NCBI GenBank assembly: GCA_030549495.1
Contig: JAUIRK010000097.1
Span: forward strand, 1,397,001-1,461,000
Length of the DNA: 64,000 nucleotides
Reading direction: 5' to 3'
From: Nectonema munidae
Taxonomy: Eukaryota > Nematomorpha > Nectonematoida > Nectonematidae
Shown here: in pieces, positions 37,720 to 48,905 of the stretch
Layout of the letters: each line of letters opens with the position of its first letter
Position numbering within the stretch: position 1 is the stretch's first letter
Position numbers and translations under genes: made by a program
The notes under the pieces: model-generated
What the model was told of the DNA's origin: nothing
Databases searched by the model: none
The model's input: the letters and a program-made list of their open reading frames with translations, nothing else

Positions 37720-40398
37720 CTATTGCTTGGGGGCTATTGTATATGGGTAGTCACCTAGGATAATTTTTCTCTTTTTTTTAGCATATACCCCCAAGAACGC
37801 TTCAGCCTGGGTTTGCGTGAGCTCCCAAGCTTGGCATAATTGTGGGCAATGCTTGTGTGTTCTCAATTTTTCAATAAACTTTTTATTTAATTTCTCCAAC
37901 CTTTTCTGGAACCAAGAAAAGGAGGTCCGGCTATGAGCAATAGTGAAAGGGTTGCCATAAACAGTCCTAAAAAGTTTATACACGAGGTCATCTATTTTGT
38001 TGGTCCAAGTTGAGGGAAGGCATCCCAAAATGGAGTTTCCATAAGTCAATTTCGGCATTGTTAGGATTTTAATGACCTTGCCTACCACCGTGGAATTGAC
38101 CCCAAGGTCTTTAAGACATCCATATAGCGCTAGATCCTTCTTCCCCTTTTTTATCTTTTCGTGAGCTTCACGATGAAAACTAAATCCTGCATCCCAATTG
38201 ATTCCTAGATATTTTAGGTGGCGAACTCGGGGAATATTCCCTATAGTTGGCGGGTTATTTTTGGGACAATTAGCGCCAAAGATGATGAACTTGCATTTAG
38301 AGTAATTCACCTTAAGGTTCCATCCAGTGAAATACCCCCCTAATATGGTATTTACGTCCGTAAGGTGTTTGCAAATACGCGGAACACGCTTAGCGGAGTA
38401 ATATACACATATGTCGTCTGCGAAACTGATTATCCTAGCATAGATTGACTTATTGAAAGAGTCCCTAATATCAGATATGTAGAAGTTGAACAGAAGAGGG
38501 CTTAGAGGTGAACCTTGGGGGACCCCGCGGCCTAGGCTTATTCTCCTTGAAAATTTGTTATTTATTCTGATCTGGAATGAGCGTCGAGAAAGGAAACTGT
38601 GAACTACCTTGAAGATACATGATGGCACAAACATGCTACTTAGTTTGAACAGCAAACCCTCATGCCAGACCGTATCAAAAGCCTTCTCCAGGTCGTAAGA
38701 TATCATCCCAACGTAGAGGCCATCATTTAAGCTTTTTGCAACATCATGATGCAAGGTAAGCAGAGCATGATTTGTTGACAAACCTTTTTGGAATCCAAAC
38801 TGTTCTTTTGGGATAATTGCATGCTCCTTGCACCAAGCATCGAGTACTCCAAAAATTAATTTGTCATACACTTTGCTCAGGCAAGGGAGAAGACTGATAG
38901 GCCGTAGGTCACTCGGTTTGCCGCTCTTCTTGCCAGCCTTTGGCACACAAATAAGTATAGCCCTTTTATAGCAGTCTGGGTAAAACCCATCTTTTATAAA
39001 AGAGTTATATATTGCCAGCAAGACGTCCCTAAACCTAGGGGGAAGATTCTTGATGAATAGATTACTAACTTCATCCCATCCCGCCGCTTTCCTAGCTTTA
39101 AGCTTTTTAATGATTTGAACCAGGTCCTCTAGGATGAAGTTAGTGTCGTTCGTCGCAGGTAAACGCCTAAAAAACTCAATTTCAGAATTAAAATTTTTCG
39201 GACCTGGATTTGTCCTATACACATCTTCGTAATAATCAGCAAGCAGTGCACATTTATCTTCCGCCTCAATGGCTGTTCGGTTATTCCAAGTGACCGACGT
39301 TGGACCTTTGCAGCCAGGCTTCAGACCTCTAACCAGGTTCCAGAACTTCGAAGAGCCCTGTAGCGGGTTAGAGGCTTTTGTGATACTTGTGACTTTCCTA
39401 GATGTGGTTTCGCCGAGCTTTTTCCTAATGAGTTTTTGTAATCGATTGATGAGATTCTTTGTCTCGGCGTCCCTAGTGTGAATGTATTTTCTATAGAGAG
39501 CTCGTTTTTCTTTGATGAGTAATAGGACATTCTTCGGAATTGGATTTTCGTATTTTCTAACCTCCTTCAAGGGAACTGCCTCTCGTGCCGCGGAGAGAAT
39601 AGCATCGTTGACACACTCCGCGAGTTCCTCAGGAGGTTTTACTCCTATGCACATCATGACCCGCGGGGCTGAATCATTTAGTAGCGACCTAAACCTATCC
39701 CAGTTGGCTTGGCTGAAGACCCACCTCTTCACTAAATTTCCCTTGTCAGCCGTGAATTGTGGACCTAAAGAAACTGTGACCAACAAGGGCTTGTGATCAG
39801 ATACACAGCAATCCTGGATAACCACTATTGAGGCTAGAAGTGGTCTTAGATTAAAAGACATGATTGCAAGGTCTAACACATTCTTTTCACGAGTCGGTGT
39901 TGGATCGTTAGCGATAAACGCATACGAATCCTCTACCAACTTGAGTAAGTCGGTGCCAGCCGCGCTATTGGTTTCACTAAACAGTCTAGTGTGGTGAGCG
40001 TTTAGGTCACCTAGTAGTAGCACCTTATCGGAGGAGCAAAGATATTTTTCAATAAATTCGTAGTCCAACAGAGGGTTACTAGGCGGGTTGTAACAACCCA
40101 GCACAACTAAATGTCCAGCTCTGCCAAGATCAAGCTTCAGAGCCATCGAGCCTCCAGAGTCACTTATCGTGAAACTGGAAACCTTTAACCCCTCTCGCAC
40201 ACCCATCGCTAGACCTCGCGAGTGGCTTGTTCCAGGATGCACAAATGTCCTATATCCGAGGATGCGGATGGAATATTTGGCTTGAGATTTGACTTCGTTC
40301 AGAGAGAAGACATCTATATTATTTTCGGTAAGAAGCTCAATTAGAGCACTACGTTTCTTAGCCAAGCCGTTGATGTTGAAGTGTAAAAATTTGAGCAT
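37720..40398 (-). CDS. LINE ORF2: endonuclease and reverse transcriptase
   Basis: 892 residues, complete. Residues 1-210 form an apurinic-type endonuclease that nicks target DNA: N8 (FNINGL), E35 (LNEVKS), D131/N133 (LLGDLNAHH), D176 (VLDLAI) and D201/H202 (VSDHKP) are all present. Residues about 470-740 form the reverse transcriptase: DLRPISLLPCLSKVYDKLI, EQFGFQKGLSTNHALL, YDLEKAFDTVWH (D569), GVPQGSPLSPLLFNFY and ISFADDICVYY (D661, D662), followed by a C-terminal domain without RNase H motifs. It starts 26 nt after the ORF1 stop, which suggests reinitiation or coupled translation. The encoded protein drives target-primed reverse transcription of the element RNA. All catalytic residues I can check are intact. 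Confidence 0.95.
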   Translation of the reverse strand: MLKFLHFNINGLAKKRSALIELLTENNIDVFSLNEVKSQAKYSIRILGYRTFVHPGTSHSRGLAMGVREGLKVSSFTISDSGGSMALKLDLGRAGHLVVLGCYNPPSNPLLDYEFIEKYLCSSDKVLLLGDLNAHHTRLFSETNSAAGTDLLKLVEDSYAFIANDPTPTREKNVLDLAIMSFNLRPLLASIVVIQDCCVSDHKPLLVTVSLGPQFTADKGNLVKRWVFSQANWDRFRSLLNDSAPRVMMCIGVKPPEELAECVNDAILSAAREAVPLKEVRKYENPIPKNVLLLIKEKRALYRKYIHTRDAETKNLINRLQKLIRKKLGETTSRKVTSITKASNPLQGSSKFWNLVRGLKPGCKGPTSVTWNNRTAIEAEDKCALLADYYEDVYRTNPGPKNFNSEIEFFRRLPATNDTNFILEDLVQIIKKLKARKAAGWDEVSNLFIKNLPPRFRDVLLAIYNSFIKDGFYPDCYKRAILICVPKAGKKSGKPSDLRPISLLPCLSKVYDKLIFGVLDAWCKEHAIIPKEQFGFQKGLSTNHALLTLHHDVAKSLNDGLYVGMISYDLEKAFDTVWHEGLLFKLSSMFVPSCIFKVVHSFLSRRSFQIRINNKFSRRISLGRGVPQGSPLSPLLFNFYISDIRDSFNKSIYARIISFADDICVYYSAKRVPRICKHLTDVNTILGGYFTGWNLKVNYSKCKFIIFGANCPKNNPPTIGNIPRVRHLKYLGINWDAGFSFHREAHEKIKKGKKDLALYGCLKDLGVNSTVVGKVIKILTMPKLTYGNSILGCLPSTWTNKIDDLVYKLFRTVYGNPFTIAHSRTSFSWFQKRLEKLNKKFIEKLRTHKHCPQLCQAWELTQTQAEAFLGVYAKKKRKIILGDYPYTIAPKQ

Positions 40399-40424
40399 TA
40401 CAGATTGGCACTAAACTATCCTAT

Positions 40425-41672
40425 TTACTGACACTCTAATAGAAGGTCCGCAACCACTGCGCTAACCATTTTCTCCAACTGTTCTTTGAACTGTGGTGAT
40501 TTGAAAATGGAGAGCGCTATTTTCAAAATGGCCTCCTCAGAGAAGGATGGCTCATTTGTTACTGGTACCTTGGGTAATACTGGGCTAGATACTACTTGAG
40601 AATAAGGGGTACTAGTTAATACTGGGTTTGGTGGAATGTATGGTGTTGGCCTGTATACCTGAGCAGGCTTTACCTTTGTTGTTACCTTGAGAGTTTTCTT
40701 AGGAGCTACCTGAGTTCTTTTTGACGATTCTTTTTGTTGAAGAGCGGCCAGTTTTATTGGGCAATTATTGTAGGCAGCTGAGTGTCCCTCACCCCCACAC
40801 AAATAACATTTGACTATCTTAGGAGTTGCTGACTTACACGTTCGACGGTCGTGCTCGCCTCCGCAGATTAAACAACATTCTCTGTTTGGGCAAGCAGCCG
40901 ACACGTGGCCTAGTTTTTGACATTTATAGCATTGCAATGCCTTAGGCTTGGGTAGAAACTCATGGCAGGCGAATTTCAGACCTAGAATTAACAGTCCATT
41001 TTTGGTCAGCTGATCAACAGCTGCTTTGTTCTCAAGGTTCACTTTTAAGCAAGATCCCCTTGTCATATTTTTAAACAGAGGTTCTACAGTGTTTGCTAAT
41101 CCTAGGACTTTAATTGCCGCTGGGACATCAGGGGCGTCTTGCATGGTCAGGCCCTTGAGGACTATGGCGCAAGCCTTAGCTCTGGGCACGTAACCCTTGA
41201 CAAAAGGCCACTGGGGAAAAGGTTGAAGTAATGTCTCCATAGAGTTATTATCTTCAACCAGAACCTTAATTAGATTTAGCTTAGCCAATTTAAACATATT
41301 GACTATCTTTATTTTTGGTTTCTGGGGCAAAATTGCCTTATATGTGCCTAATTTGCTACCCAAGTTAGGCATGTTTTTCAAGAGAACTGTAAAGTAATTT
41401 GGCTTCCTAGATTGTTGAGTTGTGTTTATTGGAGGTGAGGGTCTCTTGCTCCTAGCAACGACCTTAATAAATTCCCCATCGGAGTTGTCCGAAGTGTGGG
41501 CTCTTTTATTGATTGGGGCGGAACTTTGTAAGCTACTGTCGCTATCGACATCAATTTTCTTGGAATCTATATTTGAACATATGGTTAAAATAGAATTTGT
41601 ATTTAAGTTTTTACTTGGCTCTAGCTGGACTGAGCTAGAGCGCTTCTTTGTCCTCTTCTTCTTCATGCTCAT
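40425..41672 (-). CDS. LINE ORF1: nucleic-acid-binding zinc-knuckle protein
   Basis: The frame is open from 41876, but the first Met followed by a typical basic Ser/Lys-rich start (MSMKKKRTKKRSSS) is at 41672, giving 415 residues. The 68 upstream codons (Leu/Ser/Tyr-rich) are more likely 5' UTR. The mid part (about residues 90-240) is the PRE_C2HC-like region that precedes the knuckles in arthropod Jockey-type ORF1 proteins. Three CCHC knuckles follow: CYKCQKLGHVSAACP (about 248-261), CCLICGGEHDRRTC (about 266-279) and CYLCGGEGHSAAYNNCP (about 289-304). The Pro/Thr-rich tail ends in a short helix. Its role by family is binding the element RNA in the ribonucleoprotein. No stops or frame breaks. 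Confidence 0.92.
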   Translation of the reverse strand: MSMKKKRTKKRSSSVQLEPSKNLNTNSILTICSNIDSKKIDVDSDSSLQSSAPINKRAHTSDNSDGEFIKVVARSKRPSPPINTTQQSRKPNYFTVLLKNMPNLGSKLGTYKAILPQKPKIKIVNMFKLAKLNLIKVLVEDNNSMETLLQPFPQWPFVKGYVPRAKACAIVLKGLTMQDAPDVPAAIKVLGLANTVEPLFKNMTRGSCLKVNLENKAAVDQLTKNGLLILGLKFACHEFLPKPKALQCYKCQKLGHVSAACPNRECCLICGGEHDRRTCKSATPKIVKCYLCGGEGHSAAYNNCPIKLAALQQKESSKRTQVAPKKTLKVTTKVKPAQVYRPTPYIPPNPVLTSTPYSQVVSSPVLPKVPVTNEPSFSEEAILKIALSIFKSPQFKEQLEKMVSAVVADLLLECQ

Positions 41673-41890
41673 GGTGGAGTTTACTAGGATAGGTGTTTTA
41701 ATGAGAGATAAATGAGAATAGGATGAGTATATTTTGAGTAAGCAGGAAAGGATGAGGAAATATGAGGAAAGAGAGAGTAAGCAGTAAAAAGAGAGAGCAA
41801 CAAAAACGTGTGTGATAACGGAAGCGCAAAGCGGAAGAAGTGCAAATTTAAATAATTTACAGAGCATACGTTGCATCTGTTAAAGTAAAA

Positions 41891-42140
41891 CAACCTTTTG
41901 TATAGCCCAAGAGGTCTAAATCTTTAAACAGACTTTTTCAGAAAATTCAAGATTTCCAAATATAAAAATGAGTCTTTCTTTTTACGGCAAATTTTTTTTT
42001 GAAAAAATTAAAATTTTGAAATCAAAATTACATATATATTAAAACATCTCTATCTATAACAATGGAAAAAAATATTTAACTGGGTCATGTTTAAACATGC
42101 ACTAGAAAAAATAAACTTTATAACTTTAATGGCCTAATAC
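41891..42140. other. Short AT-rich spacer
   Basis: Spacer between the LINE 5' end and a small hAT-type MITE. No gene. Confidence 0.5.
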
Positions 42141-42399
42141 CAGTGCCGGATCTACCAAGTGCGAAGCCTGTAGCAGATCGATTAAATTTACAAATGATAG
42201 TCAGGAAGTAAAAATTTTTTTAATAAAATTGATCTAGGTTCTACAAAAAAGATAAAAACCACAAAATTCAAGAGCAAAAATTTATTTTAAAGAGGAAATA
42301 TAAAAGAAGAATCGAAGAAAACTTTAAAAATTTTTCGACGCATTTTTCAACTAAGCACGTGGCCCTTGTAAAAGGGGCTACTATGTTAATCCGGCACTG
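42141..42399. mobile_element. hAT-type MITE
   Basis: Ends CAGTGCCGGATCTACC (42141) and TTAATCCGGCACTG (ending 42399) form 10-bp perfect inverted termini. 259 bp, no ORF. The flanking 8-mers CCTAATAC and ATCATAGT differ, so the target duplication is not preserved. Confidence 0.65.
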
Positions 42400-42407
42400 A
42401 TCATAGT

Positions 42408-42445
42408 CAGTGGCGGTTCTAGATTTTCAAAAGCGAGGGGGCTAA
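42408..42445 (+). mobile_element. Single hAT-MITE end
   Basis: CAGTGGCGGTTCTAG followed by a G-rich run matches the left end of the MITE at 20243. I found no partner end downstream, so this is a truncated copy. From here to 43.15 kb the sequence is AT-rich with no gene. Confidence 0.45.
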
Positions 42446-43154
42446 ACAAGGGCCAAGTTTTTAAATCGATAATTTTTTTTATAAATTTTGCAATTTACCA
42501 AATAGATATGTTTTACTTTTTTTTCTTTGAATTATTCCAATGAATGAAAATCAACCGTCCAGATAAGAGAAATAACTATTGGCTAGGTTCCAAAATTGAG
42601 ATCAAGATCAAATTCTAGACAAAGCTGATAGTAAATGATTTAAGTCTTCTTGAAAAACACAAAAAGTTTTTTCTAAATTTTGATTGAATTTTTTTCATTC
42701 TTTATACAATTCCAAGTTTTTGTAAAGTCTCAATTTTTTTTAGATTATTTTTGATTTCCTGTTTCAATATTTTTTCTTATAACTATTAAAATTTTGTTTT
42801 TGGTTTTATTATTAAGATAAACTTTTTTTCAAATGTTTTTCTTAGAAATTATTTTTTGAAATAGTTTTTATTAGACTTATATTCTTTATTTTTTATAAAG
42901 TTCACCACCATCAAACAAATAACAAAAATATTTTAAAATTATAAAATTTCTGATACAAATATATAATATTGCAATGATCAAGAAGGTAGATAATTAGTAG
43001 ATTAACTTATGCCTTCGCGGCCTAATCTACAAGAGTTAAATTTATGTATGCTTTGCTCGTCTTTAGCCAACAGATAAAAAGTCTCATCAAATTATTAGAT
43101 ATGGCAGGATTTGGTTCAATTACTTTGTAAATCTAAATACTTTTAAATATATTT

Positions 43155-43465
43155 ATAATCTCCAACGCGTATATTACGATGATTCTTCTCCAACCTGTAT
43201 TCTACGATGATTCCAAATTATATACTACGATGATTCATCTCTAACCTGTATGCTACGATGATTCATCTCCAACCTGTATACTACGATGGTTTCTATTCCA
43301 TGTACAAATAACTAGGGAGACAATGTTCAACTTTCTGTTAACATTCTGCTAGATGTAAGATTTGATATACCTCATTCGGGGAGACGATGCTACATAAGTT
43401 ATTACCTATATACATTATACCTGTATACTACGATGGTTCATCTCCAACCTGTATACCGCGATAAT
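43155..43465 (+). repeat. Minisatellite, about 30-bp units
   Basis: The unit TCTCCAACCTGTATACTACG plus ATGATTCA is repeated about five times at 43155-43290 and about twice more at 43420-43465, separated by about 130 bp of unrelated sequence. Units differ by single substitutions. Confidence 0.75.
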
Positions 43466-43471
43466 TCATAT

Positions 43472-43790
43472 CAAAGAATCGAAAAATATTCTTTAAAAAA
43501 TCAAAAAATATCAAACTTTCTTTACATATTTTGCTACCTCATACGATGTTACAAAAGTTATTACCTATACTTTGCAATTTGCACGATTTTAAATATTATA
43601 TTTGTCAAATAATCAAAATAAAATTCTGTAATCAAAGAATCGAAAAATATTCTTTAAAAAATCAAAAAATATCAAACTTTCTGTTCATATTTTGCTATCT
43701 CATACGATGTTACAAAAGTTATTACCTATACTTTGCAATTTGCACGATTTTAAATATTATATTTGTCGAATAATCAAAGAATCGAAAAAT
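43472..43790 (+). repeat. Two direct repeats of about 158 bp
   Basis: 43472-43625 and 43633-43785 are nearly identical, both running from ATCAAAGAATCGAAAAATAT through CATACGATGTTACAAAAGTT to CACGATTTTAAATATTATAT. The frame at 43531-43773 is open only because it spans the repeats. Confidence 0.85.
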
Positions 43791-43799
43791 GTTCAAATC

Positions 43800-43950
43800 A
43801 AAAAATATTTATTCTTTTTAAATATATCATTGGCTCCCCTTACTTTTAAAATTGAAAGATAAACCTAATTAATTTTTATCAAATTATTCACATACGAAAC
43901 TAAAAGTAAGGGGAGCCAACGATATATTTAAAAACAATAAATATTTTTTA
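43800..43950. repeat. Hairpin with about 50-bp arms
   Basis: The left arm (43800-43849, containing ATATCATTGGCTCCCCTTAC) and right arm (about 43901-43949) are inverted copies with about two mismatches, around a loop of about 50 bp. It could be a small foldback element or the two ends of a larger element after internal deletion. Confidence 0.8.
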
Positions 43951-44249
43951 TTCAATTATATTTTTAATACCCAGAAATGTGTACATATATTGTAAGTGGG
44001 AATAATGCTTAATATTCAAAAACATAAATTTTCTATTATTTCTTCTCTTTTAATTTGTTTTAATAATTTTTTATTAAACAATTTAAAATTGTTCGATTAA
44101 AAAAATAAAATAAAAAATTAGTTTCATCAATAATTTGGAAAATAATATAGAATGCATTGATTAAGATTTCAAAAATTTATTTTTTATAAAATGAAATATA
44201 AAAATTATTAAAAAAATAATAATAATCTATTGACTTTTTCTTTATTGCT

Positions 44250-46270
44250 AGATGCCCTGAAATTTTTGAAGACAGTATCTAGAAGTAAACAGCAAATCTC
44301 ATTGAAACTTTTAGATATTTTAAAACCATAAATGCCAAAGGTGAGTCCAAAAATGAAACTAGCATCTTCCATTTTACATAAAAACAGATATTTTATTTAA
44401 ATTTCAAAAATATTTCTGTAGACATTAGACGTAATTCGAACATTTGATTGACACTTTCAGACATTTAAAACCTCTAAATGTAAAAACTGGTTTCAGAAAT
44501 AGAAGTATCATGGTTGAATTGGTATAAAAACATATATTTCATGTAAAATTAAAGAGAATATTTTTGGATATAGTTTTCAGACATAAACCGTAAATTTGAT
44601 TGACACTGGCAGTAAAACCTCTAAATGCCAAAACTGCGTCCAGAAATGAAACCATCATGATCTATTTACTATAAAAACATATATTTCATGTAAAATTTGA
44701 ATCAATATTTTTGAAAAAAAAATTTTTAGAACTAAACGCAAATTTGATTGATTCTTATAGGTATTTTCAAATCCAAACTGCAAAAATTGAGTCCATAAAT
44801 GAAACTAGCATGGTTGATTTGGTATATAAATTTATATTTCATATAAAATTTGAGATATATTTGAAAACAGTTTTCAAACTTAAAGTGCATATTTTATTGA
44901 CGCTTACAGATATTTCAAAAAGCAAAAACTGAGCCCAGAAATGTAATTAGCATGATCGATTTGGTATAAAAACATATATTTAATTGTAAAATTTGAATGA
45001 ATGTTTTTGGAGACAATTTTTAAAAGTAAATCGGAAATATGTTTGACACTTATATGTATTTTCAAATCCTGAATGTAAAAAATGAAACGAGCATTGTCGA
45101 TTTAGTATAAAACATATATTATGTAAAATTTAAAGGAGTGTTTTTGGAAACAATTTTTAGAAGTAAACCGCAAATTTGATTAACACTTATAGTTATTTTC
45201 AAATCCTAAATGTTTAAAAAATCAGTCCAGAAATAAAAACAGCATGGCCGATTTAGTATAACACATATTTTATGTAAAATTTGAAGGAATGTTTTTGGAG
45301 ATAATTTTTTGAAGTAAATCGCAAATTTGATTAATACTTATAGGTATTTTCAAACCCTAAATGTGAAAAATGAGTTCAGAAATGAAAACAGCATGATCGA
45401 TTTGGTATAAAAACATATATTTCATTGTAAAATTTGAATGAATGTTTTTGGAGACACTTTTTAGAAGTAAACCGCAAATATGATTAACACTTATAGGTAT
45501 TTTCACATCCTAAATGTAAAAAATGAGCCCAGAAATGAAACCAGCATGGCCGATTTTGTATAAAACATATATTTTATGTAAAATTTGAAGGAATATTTTT
45601 GGAGACAATTTTTAGAAATAAACCTAAAATATGATTAACACTTATAGGTATTTTCGCATCCTGAATGTAAAAAATGAGTGCAGAAATGAAACCAGCACGG
45701 CCGATTTAGTATAAAACATATTTTATTTAAAATTTGAAGGAATGTATTTGGAGACAATTTTTAGAAGTAAACCGCAAATGTGATTAACACTTATAGGTAT
45801 TTTCAAATCCTAAATGTAAAAAATGAATCCAGAAATGAAAACAGCATGACTGATTTAGTATAAAAACATTTATTTTATGTAAAATTTGAAGGAATATTTT
45901 ATTAGATATATTTCTGATTAATCAAAATTTTGATTGACATTTTCTGAAAAGTAGCCATGATTATTGAATAAATTAAATATATAAAGTGTTGTGCGTTCAA
46001 AACTGTATATAATTAAAATTTTCAAGGTAGTATATAATAAGATCCTAAGTTATAAGGTTAACTACAGATAATGTCAAAATTTGCTGAAATTTTTATTTTG
46101 ATTGACAGTTTTGGTCATGAAAGGATCATTTAACTAACATGAAAATGGTATCAAAAGATGCAGCTAGCGATTTTAGGAAAAGTCATGAAATTTGAAGGGG
46201 TTCAGCCAATTTTGTACAATTAATTTTTTAATGAGGGGGCTTTTTACGCCCCTATCACTAATAATGTTAA
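44250..46270 (-). mobile_element. TTAA-flanked element, copy 3 (partial)
   Basis: Begins inside array A (AGACAGTATCTAGAAGTAAA), runs through about 11 units in the same orientation as copy 2, then the conserved subterminal region (ATGCAGCTAGCGATTTTAGG) and a decayed TIR, CCCCTATCACTAATAATGTTAA, ending at 46270. The other terminus and array B are missing here. Units toward 45-45.8 kb are the most alike, showing recent array turnover. Confidence 0.78.
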
Positions 46271-46567
46271 AAATAATCTTGACCATGAAAAAGAAGTTCC
46301 TCTTTTGCAAATGAAAAATCCTTAAACCGATAGCTTATCAGCTAAGATTACAATTATGATTTCACTAAGATGGGTAGGAAATGTGAAAATTTTGAATACG
46401 TGTGAAAGAGAGTCTTATAGATGAAGAAGGTGGATAACTTTTTGTAATTGAACAATGAACATCACGAATGATTTCATCAGAAAAAAAGTTTGAACTGGGA
46501 TTAGTTGACAAATATTCAAAATATTCAAACGATTTTCATCTCATCCTACACCGCTGTTAAAGGGTTA
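46271..46567 (+). mobile_element. Displaced inner piece of the same element family
   Basis: Directly abuts the copy 3 TIR and matches the inter-array segment of copy 1 at about 7015-7370: GAAAAAGAAGTTCCTCTTTT, TGGGTAGGAAAT, TTTTTGTAATTGAACAAT. It ends at GTTAAAGGGTTAA. The order and orientation differ from copies 1 and 2, so copy 3 is rearranged or is two overlapping insertions. Confidence 0.6.
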
Positions 46568-47852
46568 AGACCCCATGCAAGGGATCTCAAAAATATTTTT
46601 ATGAAGGGGTATTCGTATTAATTGGAAGGAATTGAAACCTGATAGGCAGTTTGCCGTTAATAAAGGTGTCGTTAAATCAGATGTGCTACATTTGTTTCCA
46701 TATATACTCACTAACTGATTAACTTTTTTGCTTCTTTGTAATGAAAAAGGTCTCGCATTATAAAAGAAACATTGGATTTGAATTAACATAGAATAGTAAA
46801 TAATTTTGCAATTAAATTTTTCCCTTTTTTCACCAAGATTGTTGTTGGTAATTTATATATATAATCCTTTAATGAATATTCATAGCATTCATAAATCATA
46901 ATGAAAAAATTATAAACGCACGTATACAAATGCATTGATGTGCAATGGAATAAAAAAAAAGAATGAATCTTTTCGTAGTTGTTTTCTTATATATCTATTA
47001 TAAATGATTTCATACACTTTACGCCAAAATATTCAACTAATACTCATCTGACAAAAGTTTACACATCTAACTGAAATACTTTTATTGGCCACTTGTCTCC
47101 ATACAATTTGTTCATTTAACGCTTTCCTGCATATTTTAAAAGTAATCGTCTCATCTATTTCAATAAGTGCTTTAAAAAATGTTTCAAAAATCACTTTTCG
47201 ATTCGCCATGTTTATAGAAGAGGTGATGTAACCTGTCATTGACGATCATTGAAATTTGTCAAACTCAATGGGAGCATTTGAAAATATTTTAGAATTAATC
47301 TGAGTCTACACTTTTTTCAATGATTTAAATTTTATCATACATTTTTCGTCTACCCATAAATTGCTTTACTCTGGGCCATGGTTCTTAACCTTTTTTGACA
47401 ATGAGTCGAATTAAGAACTAACATTATACTATAGGGTCACACTAAAACACAAAAATAAAGAAATCTTTAAATTTTATGAAACCTAAAAACCCGTTAATCC
47501 CTTAATAAAAACATAATCAATGAAAAGAACATTATAACTATTGAATATGTGATGCTACATATATATGATGAAATTTACTAGGATCTTAATTATACTTTGC
47601 GACACTTCTTTTTGTCTGTAAATATAAAAAATATATACGCATAGAATACGAGTTGGTTGTTAAAAATTTGAGAGAAAACTTTTAAAAATTCCTATCTCAT
47701 CTGCTGGTGATGTATTTGACGGTATCTTTGATCTTTTCTCATAATAAAACACAAATATGTGATGTAATTGTATAATCAGAAACCTGTCTTTGATTTTATA
47801 AGACTATTCTTCAAAAATGGTATCAACTGAATGTAGGCACTGAACAAAGTAG
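46568..47852. other. No gene seen
   Basis: AT-rich spacer. Minus-strand frames at 46789-46565 and 47239-47033 (74 and 68 codons) show no recognised motif. Confidence 0.45.
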
Positions 47853-48492
47853 CTACAATATAAGGGCGCACATTAGGGGTTTAATATTTGAGCAGAGATA
47901 TTTTTTATAATGTTCGATTGTTAAATTTTGTAAGTAACACTGTACAGTGTACATAATTAATTAAATATTTTTTTTTAAGAAAATTTGTTGATTATTATAA
48001 TAAAAATATAATATCGAAACAAAATGTTTCAGTTGTTAAAAATGTACTTAATCTATTTATGACAGCTGTGAAAATTTTATTTGTAGACAGAGTAGTCAAA
48101 AAAACGCAATGATTTTCTTGTTCTCATATACTATGATTTATATTTTTAAATAGTTTTTTTAATGATTTTGTGTTCTTAGACTTGAATAATTTTATGAAAA
48201 ATGATTAAACTACCATTTTTTGTATACTATGATTCCTTACAAAATGTAAAAAAATACAAGCGTTACCAAATCACCCTATCAACGTCAGCTACTTCAACGT
48301 TGGCTTTTGCTGCTTATAAAAATGTGAAAATATTAAATAAACTATCTAATTTTTTATGCCTCCTATTATTTTGAAATTATTCTGAGAACAGTCAGCTTCA
48401 CTTTAATATAGTGAAAATTGCTTTATTAGTTTATTTTTCTCCTTTCTCTCTTATGTTAATTATGTAGCAAATTTTTCAATTTTTAGTAAAAG

Positions 48493-48645
48493 GTAAGGTA
48501 AAGGTACGGTGGGTGTATTTTCATTGACAAGGCACTGATGTACCGCTTATGTCAAAAAATGAACAAATTGGTATAGATGATGTATCGAATCCAGAGGCTT
48601 CCGTGCTGAGTCCATCTAAACCAACCTGCCATGCCACCCATAGAG
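48493..48645 (-). repeat. tRNA-derived SINE
   Basis: Inverse counterpart of the SINE at 30.3 kb (tail GGTACGGTGGGTGTATTTTC, B box region GTATCGAATCCAG, head CCTGCCATGCCACCC). It lies inside the outer hAT-type element, 12 bp before the nested hAT's target duplication. The 62-codon frame here is not a gene. Confidence 0.75.
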
Positions 48646-48905
48646 TATGCTGTAGGGCAGTGATGGCTAACCTTTTTTATGCTGCGTGCCAAAAAATTTT
48701 TTTGTGTATCAAAAAAATTTTCTGCGTGCGAGATTAAAAAAAGTTTTTTCATTTGCAAAAAAACAAAAAAAAACGAAAAAACAGTTGATATTGATTAAAA
48801 ATAAGATATTAATAAACTTTAATATGAAGACTTGTTGCATTTTAGTAGACAACTTGTGAATCATTGAAACGTATTCAGTGTGCTTTAAGGCTATTCAAGC
48901 AGAAC

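Larger units (their letters stand above)
36941..41890 (-). mobile_element. Non-LTR retrotransposon (LINE), Jockey-like, ORFs intact
   Basis: Reading on the minus strand: 5' UTR (about 41890-41673), ORF1 (41672-40425), a 26-bp gap, ORF2 (40398-37720), a 3' UTR of about 750 bp and a (TTAA)n tail. It stands out as GC-richer than the AT-rich surroundings. Both ORFs are open without a single stop, so the copy is young and may be full length. The 5' boundary is an estimate from the composition change, and I could not identify a target-site duplication. Clade: EN plus RT, no RNase H and a three-knuckle ORF1 fit the Jockey group. Confidence 0.9.

Noticed and set aside
39269-41715. Plus-strand frames of 70-97 codons
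   Set aside because: Shadows of the intact minus-strand LINE ORF1 and ORF2.
42141-42399. A target duplication for the MITE at 42.1 kb
   Set aside because: Flanking 8-mers CCTAATAC and ATCATAGT do not match; the element is called on its inverted ends only.
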